DNA of 34,178 nt from CALRGL01 sp964374035 (GCA_964374035.1 CAYJWY010000007.1:1-34178), one strand, 5' to 3'; positions 13,503-21,973 are shown, numbered from the stretch's first letter. Numbers and translations are program-made. Notes: a model not told the origin generated them from the sequence alone.

Positions 13503-14025
13503 AAGCCAGGATATGCTCGATAGACTTGTCTATGACCTCGTCGAGAGATTTTTTTTCGACCGTACTCCAGGCTTGTAGCACGTAGATATCCAGAGGGATG
13601 TCGGAGTGTATTGGTCGACCGATACCGCATCGAACACGAGCAACACTCGTTCCGTTTGGAAAGAGTGACAGAATCGACTCCATGCCTTTTTGTCCTGCGC
13701 TCGATCCGCCGGCACGAGCGCGTACTTCGCCAAACGGAAGATCCGCATCGTCGTAGACAATCACGAGATCCTCAACCGCAACGGGAAATTTTTTCAGGAT
13801 GGCTTGCACACAGCGTCCGCTCGCGTTCATGAAGGTTTGGGGCTTGCACAAGAGGACCCGTTGTCCATTGATTTCGCCTTCCGCGAGATCGGCTTGCACG
13901 CCTTTTTTGTTTCGAAACGAAAGACCGTACTGTTTCGCGAGCGCGTCGACAATCAAGAACCCCACGTTGTGTCGCGTGTGTTCGTATTCTTTTCCTGCGT
14001 TGCCGAGTCCCACAATGAGCTTCAT
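13492..14025 (-). CDS. pth: Peptidyl-tRNA hydrolase
   Basis: This 177-residue enzyme releases peptides from peptidyl-tRNA dropped by ribosomes. The start MKLIVGLGNAGKEYEHTRHN is characteristic, with catalytic H19. The substrate-binding FMNASG motif and the VYDDADLPFG segment carrying the catalytic-site Asp follow, and GQKGMESIL is also conserved. The open frame extends further upstream, but the ATG at 14025 matches the family start exactly. The gene lies 89 bp downstream of der and overlaps dprA by 11 bp. The family is normally 180-200 residues, so this one is compact but complete. Confidence 0.96.
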   Translation of the reverse strand: MKLIVGLGNAGKEYEHTRHNVGFLIVDALAKQYGLSFRNKKGVQADLAEGEINGQRVLLCKPQTFMNASGRCVQAILKKFPVAVEDLVIVYDDADLPFGEVRARAGGSSAGQKGMESILSLFPNGTSVARVRCGIGRPIHSDIPLDIYVLQAWSTVEKKSLDEVIDKSIEHILAYVK

Positions 14026-14081
14026 AAAGATTGTGTTGAAAAGTCGTGAGATTGTTGCGCACGGGCAAGTCAGCCGCTGAG

Positions 14082-14099
14082 ACGTAGGGAAACCTACGT
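14082..14099. other. GNRA-capped hairpin between der and pth
   Basis: ACGTAGG-GAAA-CCTACGT forms a 7-bp stem with a GAAA loop on the + strand (TTTC on the transcribed minus strand). An outer pair AAGATTGT (about 14031-14038) and ACAATCTT (about 14105-14112) brackets the 89-bp gap. There is no T run. It may act as a processing or attenuation structure within the operon. Confidence 0.4.
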
Positions 14100-14114
14100 T
14101 TGAAAACAATCTTA

Positions 14115-15482
14115 TTATTTTGCCACGGCGCGTGCAATACGCACGTTGATGCGAATGCTTGTTCCAAAGAGTCCGAATTTTTCTCGTAATTTGTTTTGCA
14201 GGTAGATGATGTAGGACGTGGCAAGCATGTCTTCGCGTTGTCCCTTGATGATGAGGTCGAAGGTTGGTGGATGGGTGCTCGCTTGTTTGAGACCAAGGAC
14301 TTTGGGCGGTTTTGTGCCTTTTCCACGTTTTGGGGAAAGCGTTGTTGTTGCTTCTTTGAAAAATTCATCGAGCTGTTCACTGGTGAGTTTCATGGCTCGG
14401 TGTGCGGCTACGTCGTCGATCACTTTGAAGAGATCACGAACGCGTTGGTTGGTGAGCGCGCTTACAAACAGCACGGGTGCCCATTTCAAAAAGGGGAATG
14501 TTCCCGCGATGTACTCGCGAAAGCGATTCATGGTCACGGTATTTTTGTCTGCAATGAGATCCCATTTGTTTGCCACAATCACAATCGCACAGCCGGAATC
14601 TTTGAGCAGGCCTGCGAGCACACGCTCTTGCATGCCAAGCGGTTCATTGACATCGATCACAAGAATGGTCACGTCAGCGCTGTTGATGATCAGCTTGTTG
14701 CGATCCACGGCCGCCTGCTCGAGCCCACCCGCTTTTTTCACTTTCGCTTTTTTGCGCATGCCTGCTGTGTCGATGAAAACGTAATTCGTTTTGTTGTATT
14801 CAACGAGTGTATCGTTTGGTTCGCGTGTGGTATGTGCAATTGGACTGGTAATAAAACGCTCTTCGCCGAGGATGGCGTTTAGCAATGTCGACTTACCAAC
14901 GTTCGGTTTGCCGATCACGGCCACACGGATAGCTTGAATCACAGGGGCTTCAACCGGTGGTTTGCCTTGCGCGATGAGTTTCTCGTAGACGACGTCGAGC
15001 AAGTCACCAATGCCGGAACCGCGAAGTGCAGAGACACCGATCGGTGTGGGAAGGCTTCCAAGTTTCCATTCCTTGTCTTCAATCGCAATGCGCTCTTGTG
15101 CGCGTTCCGCTTTATTGGCAACAACGATCACCGGTTTTTTTGCCTGGCTCAGCATGCGCGCGAGTTGCAACTCTTGTGGAAGCGGACCGCTCTTTGCATC
15201 CGTTACAAATAAAATAAGATCCGCCTTTGTCATGGCAATCTGCGCTTGCTTCATGATGTTGCGTTCGATTTCGTCTTCGTTGTTGATGTCGAGTCCGCCC
15301 GTATCAACCACACGAATAATTTTTCCACGCCAAAGACAATCACCCTCGGCGCGATCGCGCGTGGTGCCGGCGACCTTGCTGACAAGGGCCTTGGGTTGTT
15401 CCAAAAGTCGATTAAACAATGTCGACTTTCCAACGTTCGTTCGACCAACAAGAACAACGATGGGGGTGGTTGATTTCGACAT
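14115..15482 (-). CDS. der: Ribosome-assembly GTPase Der (EngA)
   Basis: This 455-residue protein has the diagnostic double GTPase layout. The first domain has GRTNVGKS (13-20), DTGG and NKAE. The second has GKPNVGKS, DTAGM and NKWD. Both are followed by a C-terminal KH-like domain (from about residue 370). It helps assemble the 50S subunit. The open frame continues 35 codons upstream through a repetitive Ser/Leu/His stretch that is simply the inverted repeat between genes. I therefore start at the ATG at 15482, just ahead of SKSTTPIVVLVGRTNVG. It heads the minus-strand block der-pth-dprA-topA. Confidence 0.96.
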   Translation of the reverse strand: MSKSTTPIVVLVGRTNVGKSTLFNRLLEQPKALVSKVAGTTRDRAEGDCLWRGKIIRVVDTGGLDINNEDEIERNIMKQAQIAMTKADLILFVTDAKSGPLPQELQLARMLSQAKKPVIVVANKAERAQERIAIEDKEWKLGSLPTPIGVSALRGSGIGDLLDVVYEKLIAQGKPPVEAPVIQAIRVAVIGKPNVGKSTLLNAILGEERFITSPIAHTTREPNDTLVEYNKTNYVFIDTAGMRKKAKVKKAGGLEQAAVDRNKLIINSADVTILVIDVNEPLGMQERVLAGLLKDSGCAIVIVANKWDLIADKNTVTMNRFREYIAGTFPFLKWAPVLFVSALTNQRVRDLFKVIDDVAAHRAMKLTSEQLDEFFKEATTTLSPKRGKGTKPPKVLGLKQASTHPPTFDLIIKGQREDMLATSYIIYLQNKLREKFGLFGTSIRINVRIARAVAK

Positions 15483-15515
15483 GTGGGTTGTTGGGTCAGT
15501 GAGGGAGGAAAGGAG

Positions 15516-15633
15516 GGGTGAGTGAGGGAGTGACAAAGTGATAGAGTGATAGAGTGATAAAGAAACGCAATATCCAAACTTTATCACTTTGTCACTTTGT
15601 CACTCCTTCCTTCACTTCCCTCACTTCCTCACC
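15516..15633. repeat. Low-complexity inverted repeat between the LCP gene and der
   Basis: Tandem AGTGATAG units (GAGTGACAAAGTGATAGAGT, continuing GATAGAGTGATAAAG) are mirrored by CTTTATCACTTTGTCACTTT then GTCACTCC, giving a long stem with a loop of about 16 nt. The purine-rich/pyrimidine-rich flanks extend the pairing into the last codons of the LCP gene. It could end LCP transcription, but it lacks a classic T tail. Confidence 0.75.
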
Positions 15634-17216
15634 AGACTCGAAGCGTTTTCTCCCAGAATCACTAAAAAGTCAATGTTCTCACCGGTGGCGAGTTTTTTGT
15701 AATCATCACTTGAAACTGAAACGTTCTTTGGAACAACGTCCCCGCTCATCATCCAACCAGTGGCGCTGAGTGTGACATCAGCCTGGAGAAATTCTTTTAA
15801 CGTCCTCAGTTCCGTGGCGCGTCGACCGTTCGTGAGATCGTAAATGACCGTGTATTGATAATCGCGTGATGCGGCATTGCCAACCTTGGTTACATTGAAT
15901 CCGGATCCATTCACCAGTTGTGAAGCCGCAAAGGCGAGGCCGGTCGTGTTGGTTCCGTTTTGAATTTCAACGTTTGCGAAGAGCGGCTTGTCACTTATGG
16001 TTTTTGCCATTGACTTCTGCTCACTCTGCGGCGTCCAGATGTTGTCGGCAATCGCTTGCAAGGGTTTCCAGTCATCATTTTTTGGCAGTAACACAAACGC
16101 GCCGTTGAGCGTGGTTGCATACAACGGAGAAGTCTCAGACGCATCGATGACATGATTCACAATCTCCTCGCCCTTGAGATCTTTCAACGTGCTTGCCAGA
16201 CGTACCAGTTCCCACACGCTCATGTTGGTGGCGATATTATTTTCAAGCGTGTCGAGCATGCGCGTGATGCGACCCGGATTGAGAAACGTCGAGGCGGAAA
16301 GAAGTTTGTCTTTCACGGCGAGCAGAATTTGTTGTTGACGTCGTGAGCGAGCGAAGTCGGACCCTTGTCCGTTATTGCCATGTCGCGAGCGAACATACTT
16401 GAGCGCCATGTCACCATTCATGCGCGTCCAGCCTTCCGTGAACGTAAGCACTTCAAAGCGACAGGAATAGTCCGCCGCCTGTGTTGCTGAGGCGTCTGTC
16501 TTTGCAACAACAATCTCTTCCTCACGAGCCTCACTTGCCTCAACTTCCTCACTCGCATCATTCACTGCATTGCCGCACGTCGCGTCTTCCTTTCCAAGCG
16601 TTGGATATTGCGAATCGGTAAACGCGTTGTCCACGTAGACATCAATCCCCTCAATGTCATCGATGAACTCGGCAAAGCCATCAAAATCGACACGCAAGTA
16701 ATACGGAATGTCTTGGTCAAGCACGTTGCTCAACACTTGTTTGGCCAACAGCGGTCCTTGACCGACACCGTTCCGTTCGCCGTACGCGTTTGCATGGTTC
16801 ACCTTTTGATAACCGTAATCGGCAATGGGAACCGTCATATCGCGTGGAAGCGAGAGCAGACCCATTTTTTGCGACGATGGTTGATAGCTCGCAAGAATAA
16901 TCGTGTCGGAAAGTTGCGGACCATCATGTCCCGCTCCGCCAACGCCCAGGAGCAAAATGTTGACACGGTCGTCTTGTTCACCCGCAAGCTCGCGATCACC
17001 TGATTGTACAAACTGTTTCAGGGTCGAGAACAGGGAAAAACTTGGACGACCGTTTTCGCCGGAGGAAGACGTGGTGGTGTAGGAAAAAAATCCGGCAACC
17101 GTTGCGGCGATCACGATGATAAACACAAACGGTCGCACAAAAAAAAGAAGGGGAGAGCGCTCCGAGCGTCCAAGTTCGTACTTCTGTTTAAGAAAATCAA
17201 CCCTGAGTTTTTCCAT
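15621..17216 (-). CDS. LytR-CpsA-Psr (LCP) family protein with LytR_C domain
   Basis: This 531-residue membrane protein has a basic cytoplasmic N-terminus, one helix (about 25-46), an LCP domain (about 85-335) and a C-terminal LytR_C domain (about 420-525). LCP motifs include NILLLGVGG, LSDTIILASYQ, MGLLSLPRDM, KVNHANAYG and the Arg-rich KYVRSRHG...DFARSRRQQQ, which contact the polyprenyl phosphate. The family transfers glycopolymers from lipid carriers to the cell wall or surface proteins. An Asp/Glu/Ala-rich insertion with two Cys (about residues 225-275) lies in the LCP domain. I start at the ATG at 17216; upstream codons of the frame overlap the next gene. It may help decorate the cell surface. 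Confidence 0.92.
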   Translation of the reverse strand: MEKLRVDFLKQKYELGRSERSPLLFFVRPFVFIIVIAATVAGFFSYTTTSSSGENGRPSFSLFSTLKQFVQSGDRELAGEQDDRVNILLLGVGGAGHDGPQLSDTIILASYQPSSQKMGLLSLPRDMTVPIADYGYQKVNHANAYGERNGVGQGPLLAKQVLSNVLDQDIPYYLRVDFDGFAEFIDDIEGIDVYVDNAFTDSQYPTLGKEDATCGNAVNDASEEVEASEAREEEIVVAKTDASATQAADYSCRFEVLTFTEGWTRMNGDMALKYVRSRHGNNGQGSDFARSRRQQQILLAVKDKLLSASTFLNPGRITRMLDTLENNIATNMSVWELVRLASTLKDLKGEEIVNHVIDASETSPLYATTLNGAFVLLPKNDDWKPLQAIADNIWTPQSEQKSMAKTISDKPLFANVEIQNGTNTTGLAFAASQLVNGSGFNVTKVGNAASRDYQYTVIYDLTNGRRATELRTLKEFLQADVTLSATGWMMSGDVVPKNVSVSSDDYKKLATGENIDFLVILGENASSLVRK

Positions 17217-17304
17217 AACAAGAATTGTGTTCAGTGTAGCGTACGCATGGCGTCCAAGCAAGCGTGTTCTGGGGTATGGTATGGTGGAAAAACTCCGCAG
17301 ACTC

Positions 17305-18555
17305 TCAACGAGTTGATTTGTTTTGACGACAGTACAGAGCATCGATGTCGTTTTCTAACCAAACACAAAGGGAAGGGTCTTGTTTTTGTCTTGCAACCTG
17401 ATCGATACAGGGATTGTTAATAGCGACTCCATCATCGTAACCTATAAAAAATCCAGAAGATTTGTCAGGAATGTTTTTGCAGGATTCAATGTCGAGATGA
17501 ATGAGGGCTCGACAGTAATTTCCCGACACGGGGTCATCCGAGCATTGAGAAGCATTTTTTTCATGGAGAGCTTTTTGATCAAGACAATCTTGTCTTGAAA
17601 CGACCGCCTTGCCCGTTTCGTCGTCAGGGAGCAAATCACAGTCTGCATACGAAAAGATGTTTTGAAAGATGACATTATTCATACAGTTGACACTATTATT
17701 TTTTAAGCACCCGTTTAATAGCGTTTTTTTGTCCTCTTCACTTGCTATGTTTGGAATGACGGTTTTAAAACAGAGATTTTTGGAATTTCGTTCTGTCATT
17801 TGATCGCAGATTGCCGTGTTGCCTGTTGCAACAGCGATTGGGAGCATACATGATTCTTCTTGTATGTTACGTTGGGCACGAAAAAAAAGAGAACAGTATT
17901 CTAATTTATTTATAAATGGCGCAATGTAAAATAAACACTCGCGTTGTGTTGGTGAGTCTTGTATGCGTTTACAGATGCGTTCGTCACGCTCTCGTTTTCC
18001 AATGATTTTGTAACAGGCGTCTTTTGCCTCGACATTTGCTAATGTCTCACACGATCCAACGTCGGTGAATTGTTTATAGATTGCCTCTCGACAACCATTA
18101 TTGGAGAAATTTTCACAAAGAGACAAATCCTTTTTTTCTATCGCAATGCGCATCCTACACGTTTCAGGACTTTCAGCTCGTACACAATCCTCATAGGTAT
18201 GTTTTTTCGCATCCAATGTCTCAACAACACAGAGCCTGTTCTGACAAACGGCGATTCCGTTTTTTTCTCCAAATCCAAAGAGACAGGGTTGGCTATCTTC
18301 GAGGGCATATTCTTTCTCTCGATATTGATTGTTAAAGGAACCAATGATCATGGAACAATCATCAAAAAATAGACGACAATCTGAAGAAGTAGAGCAAACG
18401 CGATCACGGGAACTAAAAAAACCATCGTTAGGAAGAAGAGAATTGTTACTGAAAAAAAAATAAAACGTGATGATGAGAGTGATGATAAAGAAGAAGATCA
18501 AGGCAAAAACAAGACCGATCATCGTTTTATTCATATGCATATGGACCGTTTTCAT
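17305..18555 (-). CDS. Membrane-anchored Cys-periodic protein of unknown function
   Basis: The protein (416 residues from this start) has an N-terminal helix (about 12-36) and a long extracytoplasmic region with 28 cysteines. From mid-protein on, pairs of Cys are separated by exactly 13 residues seven times, with a loose consensus C-x3-[IA]-x5-D-x3-C. Examples are CREAIYKQFTDVGSC, CYKIIGKRERDERIC and CIDQVARQKQDPSLC. This implies a solenoid of disulfide-stapled helical hairpins. Possible starts are at 18576, 18555, 18540 and 18534; I chose the ATG at 18555. Codon use is more AT-rich than in its neighbours, which may indicate separate origin. I know of no function; a cell-surface role is likely from topology. 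Confidence 0.8.
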   Translation of the reverse strand: MKTVHMHMNKTMIGLVFALIFFFIITLIITFYFFFSNNSLLPNDGFFSSRDRVCSTSSDCRLFFDDCSMIIGSFNNQYREKEYALEDSQPCLFGFGEKNGIAVCQNRLCVVETLDAKKHTYEDCVRAESPETCRMRIAIEKKDLSLCENFSNNGCREAIYKQFTDVGSCETLANVEAKDACYKIIGKRERDERICKRIQDSPTQRECLFYIAPFINKLEYCSLFFRAQRNIQEESCMLPIAVATGNTAICDQMTERNSKNLCFKTVIPNIASEEDKKTLLNGCLKNNSVNCMNNVIFQNIFSYADCDLLPDDETGKAVVSRQDCLDQKALHEKNASQCSDDPVSGNYCRALIHLDIESCKNIPDKSSGFFIGYDDGVAINNPCIDQVARQKQDPSLCVWLENDIDALYCRQNKSTR

Positions 18556-18583
18556 GATGCATAACGATGATACCATTCTTGTG

Positions 18584-18613
18584 TTGGAAAAAAAATACCA
18601 ACCATGTTATCTT
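18584..18613 (+). promoter_or_regulatory. Promoter for tRNA-Val
   Basis: TTGGAA (18584-18589) lies 18 bp before TATCTT (18608-18613), with TG at 18605-18606 giving an extended -10. The tRNA begins 15 nt after the -10 box. It is divergent from the Cys-periodic gene. Confidence 0.6.
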
Positions 18614-18628
18614 CGAGCTGGAATATGC

Positions 18629-18706
18629 GGACGTTTAGCTCAGACCGGTTAGAGCGCTGTCCTCACACGACAGAGGTCGGAGGTTCAAGTCCTCCAACGT
18701 CCACCA
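18629..18706 (+). tRNA. tRNA-Val (anticodon CAC)
   Basis: A 78-nt cloverleaf with encoded CCA. The acceptor GGACGTT pairs fully with AACGTCC. The D stem is GCTC/GAGC with a 10-nt loop, the anticodon stem is CTGTC/GACAG with loop CTCACAC, the variable loop is 5 nt, and the T arm is GGAGG-TTCAAGT-CCTCC. The anticodon CAC reads GTG (Val). Confidence 0.95.
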
Positions 18707-18745
18707 TTCGACTGTCGTTGGTGTGACTACCAACGACAGTCGAAT
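18706..18745 (+). terminator. 17-bp perfect hairpin after tRNA-Val
   Basis: ATTCGACTGTCGTTGGT (18706-18722) pairs with ACCAACGACAGTCGAAT (18729-18745) across GTGACT. It begins at the last base of the tRNA CCA. No T tail follows, so it may define 3' processing rather than classical termination. Confidence 0.65.
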
Positions 18746-18874
18746 GCCCTGAGCCTGTCTAGGGCGGATGGACGTTAGTGGCTATTGTCCGCTCATGGTC
18801 TGCGACCTTCCGTTAAAGAACATACTTCACACGAATCAAACATCAACGTCATCCACTTCGTCTAAGCCACATGA

Positions 18875-18904
18875 AAACCTGATCGAACTTCGTTCAGGTT
18901 TTTG
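18875..18904 (+). terminator. Rho-independent terminator
   Basis: AAACCTGA (18875-18882) pairs with TCAGGTTT (18894-18901), continued by TTGATTTG. An alternative inner stem GAAC/GTTC is possible. It probably ends the tRNA-Val transcript. Confidence 0.7.
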
Positions 18905-18907
18905 ATT

Positions 18908-19188
18908 TGTTCGACCAGACGCGTTTTTTGTGTCGTCAATTCATTCACCAATCGCAACCAGGATCCCACTCCCGAGTCTCCATGGTCTTCCCTGAGAGAA
19001 GAACATTTCACCTTTTTACGGTCACCCTGCCACTCTCTGCACGAACGTGTCTCTTAAGCGTTGTCGCGGTCGAACGTTTGTTTGTGAGATCGAATGCGAC
19101 ACACTTAAGCGTTTGAACACGCCGAGTATTCTGGATGAACGTGAAGGCCTGAGGAATACAAGTCAACGCAAAAACAAAAGAGAAAAAC
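18908..19188. other. Intergenic stretch without a recognisable gene
   Basis: No convincing coding frame or known RNA is seen. A partial inverted repeat (CTTAAGCGTTGTCGC near 19051 and GCGACACACTTAAG near 19096) suggests a structured or decayed element. Short open frames here look like chance. Confidence 0.5.
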
Positions 19189-19234
19189 AGTGAACACAAA
19201 ACGCTTATATGCGCGTTTTGTGTTCACTGTTTTT
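19189..19234. terminator. Bidirectional terminator, 16-bp perfect stem
   Basis: AGTGAACACAAAACGC (19189-19204) pairs perfectly with GCGTTTTGTGTTCACT (19213-19228). AAAAAC precedes the stem and GTTTTT follows it, so it can terminate transcription in both directions. Confidence 0.85.
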
Positions 19235-19270
19235 CGCCGTAGACGTCAACCTTTTCTTTGCGCCGGATAC

Positions 19271-19441
19271 GTCAACCTGTTCAAGGTGCGCCCATTGGAA
19301 CCGATTTTTGGTCTGCACAAGCTCCGTGGAAATTTCGCGGATGACCGCGCCTTTCGACTCTGCGATGGTGATCGGGTGCTTTTTTCATTTCAGAACGATC
19401 ATTATTTTCTGCTCATCAACATTGGCAGTCACGACGACTAG
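19271..19441 (+). pseudogene. Remnant of a RelE/YafQ-like toxin gene
   Basis: The frame encodes PLEPIFGLHKLRGNFADDRA followed by FRLCDGDRVLFSFQNDHYFL then LINIGSHDD. This follows the C-terminal half of RelE-superfamily mRNA interferases: HKLxG, then the hydrophobic R-V-L-F-x-F strand and the terminal IGxHD. The N-terminal half is missing, since the upstream codons run into the terminator hairpin. A stop follows HDD where the family usually continues VYR. No antitoxin is recognisable beside it. I infer a decayed type II toxin. A small active fragment is unlikely because the RelE fold needs its N-terminal helices. Confidence 0.6.
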
Positions 19442-19485
19442 GAAAAATGGGCTAAGGGATGAACAGAAAGAGTTTCAAAAACACA

Positions 19486-19835
19486 TCAACATGGGGGCGT
19501 TCGTTTTTTTTTGAGTTTCTTTACTTCCTGTGTGAAGAATTGTTTGACGACCTTCCACGAAACATTTTTGGTCATCTCCGGTTGTGGCTCCTGATCCGCA
19601 TCACGGAAATACGTCATTGTCTTAAAGAGGTGATACGTATCACTATCCACGCCCGCGTGTTTTTTTACGTACGTGAGGAGGGTGGAAAGTGACATGTTTT
19701 CACGCTGTAGAAAAAGATAGAGATCGATAAAATCTTTACGCGTGTTCCTTGCCTGCGATCGTTCCGACGTTCATCACGGCGATATTAAGAGGGGAGGCAA
19801 CCGGAATACCAGCATAGGCGAAACATCCCAAAGAT
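19486..19835 (-). pseudogene. Frameshifted fragment of an AbiEii-like nucleotidyltransferase toxin gene
   Basis: On the minus strand, two adjacent frames give the C-terminal part of an AbiEii/AbiGii toxin family protein. The first reads AYAGIPVASPLNIAVMNVGT then IAGKEHA and stops. After a one-base shift near 19738 the second reads RKDFIDLYLFLQRENMSLST, then YHLFKTMTYFRDADQEP and VSWKVVKQFF. The KDFIDLYxxL and YHLxKxLTYFxDADxEP blocks are family hallmarks. The N-terminal catalytic region is absent and lepB begins beyond it. The gene is therefore truncated and frameshifted. It lies beside another toxin remnant. Confidence 0.75.
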
Positions 19836-19931
19836 TTTTTTCACGTGTGCTGGCAAGCGCATAACGCTAGTCTAGCTCACCCCTTGATGCGTATCAAATT
19901 CCATGATACGCTGAAGAAGATTTTTTCCCCT

Positions 19932-20534
19932 ATGAAACGAGAACAACTTGAACTCAAGCTGACGCAGAAGTTTGGCGCCACCACTGGCGCGATCCTTCTC
20001 TTTTTTGTCGAGGTGTTGCAGATTGTGATCATCTCAAGCGCCATCATCATTCCCATCCGTTACTTTCTCGTCCAGCCGTTCTATGTGAAGGGCGCAAGCA
20101 TGGAGCCAAATTTCTACGATCACGAGTACCTCATTATCGATGAGCTTTCCTATCGCTTGCGTGATCCGTTGCGTGGAGAGATTGTGGTGTTTCGTTATCC
20201 GCGCGATCCTTCCCAGTTTTTTATCAAACGGGTGATTGGACTTCCCGGTGAAACAATTGAAGTGACCGGTGGCAAGGTGATCCTCTTTAACGGAGACTAT
20301 CCAAACGGTTTCACGCTCGACGAGACGTATTTAGGCGATGTGAGAACCAATGGAAAAGATCGTGTGACACTTGGTGAGCGTGAATATTTCATCATGGGGG
20401 ATAACCGAGATGAAAGTCTCGACTCGCGAAGTTTTGGTCCCATCCATCGAAGCGACATTATTGGTCGTGCGTGGGTGCGAGGGCTTCCCTTGAGTCGTGC
20501 CGGGACATTTGACTTGCCTGAATATAATCATTGA
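19932..20534 (+). CDS. lepB: Signal peptidase I
   Basis: This 200-residue enzyme cleaves signal peptides on the outer face of the cytoplasmic membrane. One membrane helix (about 20-45) precedes the catalytic Ser56 in GASMEPNF. The general base is Lys99 in FFIKRVIGLPGE. GDNRDESLDSRSFGPI is the conserved C-terminal box. The frame opens earlier (ATG at 19887), but a hairpin (GCGTATCA/TGATACGC, 19890-19912) lies in that stretch, so I prefer the ATG at 19932. It is followed closely by hisS (20555). It probably processes the signal-peptide-bearing surface proteins encoded downstream. Confidence 0.94.
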   Translation: MKREQLELKLTQKFGATTGAILLFFVEVLQIVIISSAIIIPIRYFLVQPFYVKGASMEPNFYDHEYLIIDELSYRLRDPLRGEIVVFRYPRDPSQFFIKRVIGLPGETIEVTGGKVILFNGDYPNGFTLDETYLGDVRTNGKDRVTLGEREYFIMGDNRDESLDSRSFGPIHRSDIIGRAWVRGLPLSRAGTFDLPEYNH

Positions 20535-20554
20535 TAAGCAGACTTCAAGCACCT

Positions 20555-21973
20555 ATGCCATTTAAAAAGAAGCAACCGGAGGTGGTTCCAGAACAAAAGC
20601 CGCTCAAAAAGATGGACGATGACATGATGGACGATTCCAAGGATGAAAAGAAAGGAAAGATCACGGATTTGTTGCGTGGCTTTCGTGATATTTTGCCGGA
20701 GGAGCAAGGTCGCTGGAATTTTATACGCGACTCGGTGCGCTCGATTGCTGAGGCCTATGGGTACGATCGCATTGATTTGCCTATTCTTGAACGATCCGAA
20801 TTGTTTAGCCGCACCATCGGCAAGGGAACCGACATTGTTGAAAAGGAGATGTACATCTTTGTTGACCCTTCGAATCGATCGGTCGCGCTTCGACCTGAAG
20901 CGACAGCTTCGGCCGCACGTGCGTACATTGGACACGGTATGGTCGATCGACCACAGCCGGTTAAACTTTGGTACACGGGCCCCATGTTTCGACATGATCG
21001 TCCACAAGCGGGACGTTACCGACAGTTTTACCAGGCGGGCTTTGAATGTTTTGGTGCGTCTGAATCCATTGTTGACGCGCAGTTGATCGTCATGGGCATG
21101 CAGATTTTCAAAATGCTCGGCCTGAACGTGAAGCTACAAATTAATTCGATCGGCACACCCGAGTGTCGTCAAGCCTACTTGACCGAACTTGTTTCCTACT
21201 TTCGCCAGTTTCGCACCAGGTTATGTGAGGACGACAAGAAACGTTTGCAAAAAAATCCGATGCGGATTCTTGACTCAAAAGATCCTGCGACCATCGAACT
21301 GCTTGCAAACGCCCCGCAGATTCTCGACTGGCTTGATGAGAAATCCAAAGAACACTTTATGAAGGTGTTGGAGTTTCTCGATGAGATGGAGATCAAGTAT
21401 GAATTAAATCCCTATCTCGTACGCGGACTGGATTACTACACGCACACCGTCTTTGAGTTTTTGCCTCAGGATGAGAGCGACCAAGCGCAAGCGGCTCTGG
21501 GTGGCGGGGGACGTTATGACGGACTTGTTGAATTGCTTGGAGGACGAGAGGGAACACCGGGCGCGGGTTTTGCCCTTGGTCTTGAACGTATCGCGCGACT
21601 GCTAGAAAAGAACAACATCAATCCGCCACAGTATCCGGAACCTCGCGTCTTCTTCGCGCAACTTGGTGATGCCGCGCGTCGTATTGGATTGCGACTCTTC
21701 GAAGAATTTCGCTCTGCAAAGATTCCGGTTGCCGAAGCGGCAGGTAAGGCGGCGCTCAAGTCTCAGCTGGAAGTCGCCAATAAACTTGGGGTGAGGATCA
21801 CGCTGATCCTTGGTCAAAAGGAAGTCCTCGATGGAACGATTATTTTGCGCGATATGGAATCGGGTGCACAAGAAACGGTTGATATCAAGAAAATTGTTTC
21901 GATGGTAAGCAAGCAACTCAACGCTGAGCACACCGCAGTGCAAACAAGCCAGCAACCAGTCTCACGAACTTGA
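20555..21973 (+). CDS. hisS: Histidyl-tRNA synthetase
   Basis: This 472-residue class II synthetase charges tRNA-His. Visible motifs are the substrate-binding RPEATASAARAY region (motif 2 vicinity), LVRGLDYYTHTVFEF (histidine A), GGGGRYDGLVELLGG (histidine B) and GFALGLERIARLL (motif 3). A C-terminal anticodon-binding domain follows (about 375-460). A basic/acidic N-terminal extension of about 35 residues (PFKKKQPEVVPEQKPLKKMD) precedes the core and is not typical of the family. The ATG at 20555 is preferred over a TTG at 20531 that overlaps lepB. The downstream rpsU promoter overlaps the hisS stop codon. Confidence 0.97.
   Translation: MPFKKKQPEVVPEQKPLKKMDDDMMDDSKDEKKGKITDLLRGFRDILPEEQGRWNFIRDSVRSIAEAYGYDRIDLPILERSELFSRTIGKGTDIVEKEMYIFVDPSNRSVALRPEATASAARAYIGHGMVDRPQPVKLWYTGPMFRHDRPQAGRYRQFYQAGFECFGASESIVDAQLIVMGMQIFKMLGLNVKLQINSIGTPECRQAYLTELVSYFRQFRTRLCEDDKKRLQKNPMRILDSKDPATIELLANAPQILDWLDEKSKEHFMKVLEFLDEMEIKYELNPYLVRGLDYYTHTVFEFLPQDESDQAQAALGGGGRYDGLVELLGGREGTPGAGFALGLERIARLLEKNNINPPQYPEPRVFFAQLGDAARRIGLRLFEEFRSAKIPVAEAAGKAALKSQLEVANKLGVRITLILGQKEVLDGTIILRDMESGAQETVDIKKIVSMVSKQLNAEHTAVQTSQQPVSRT

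Noticed and set aside
17217..17342. Longer N-terminus of the LCP protein
   Set aside because: It would overlap the upstream Cys-periodic gene, and the LCP-type basic N-terminus plus helix begins at the ATG at 17216.
19190..19270. N-terminal part of the open frame leading into the RelE-like remnant
   Set aside because: It is translated from the right arm of a bidirectional terminator and has no toxin similarity.
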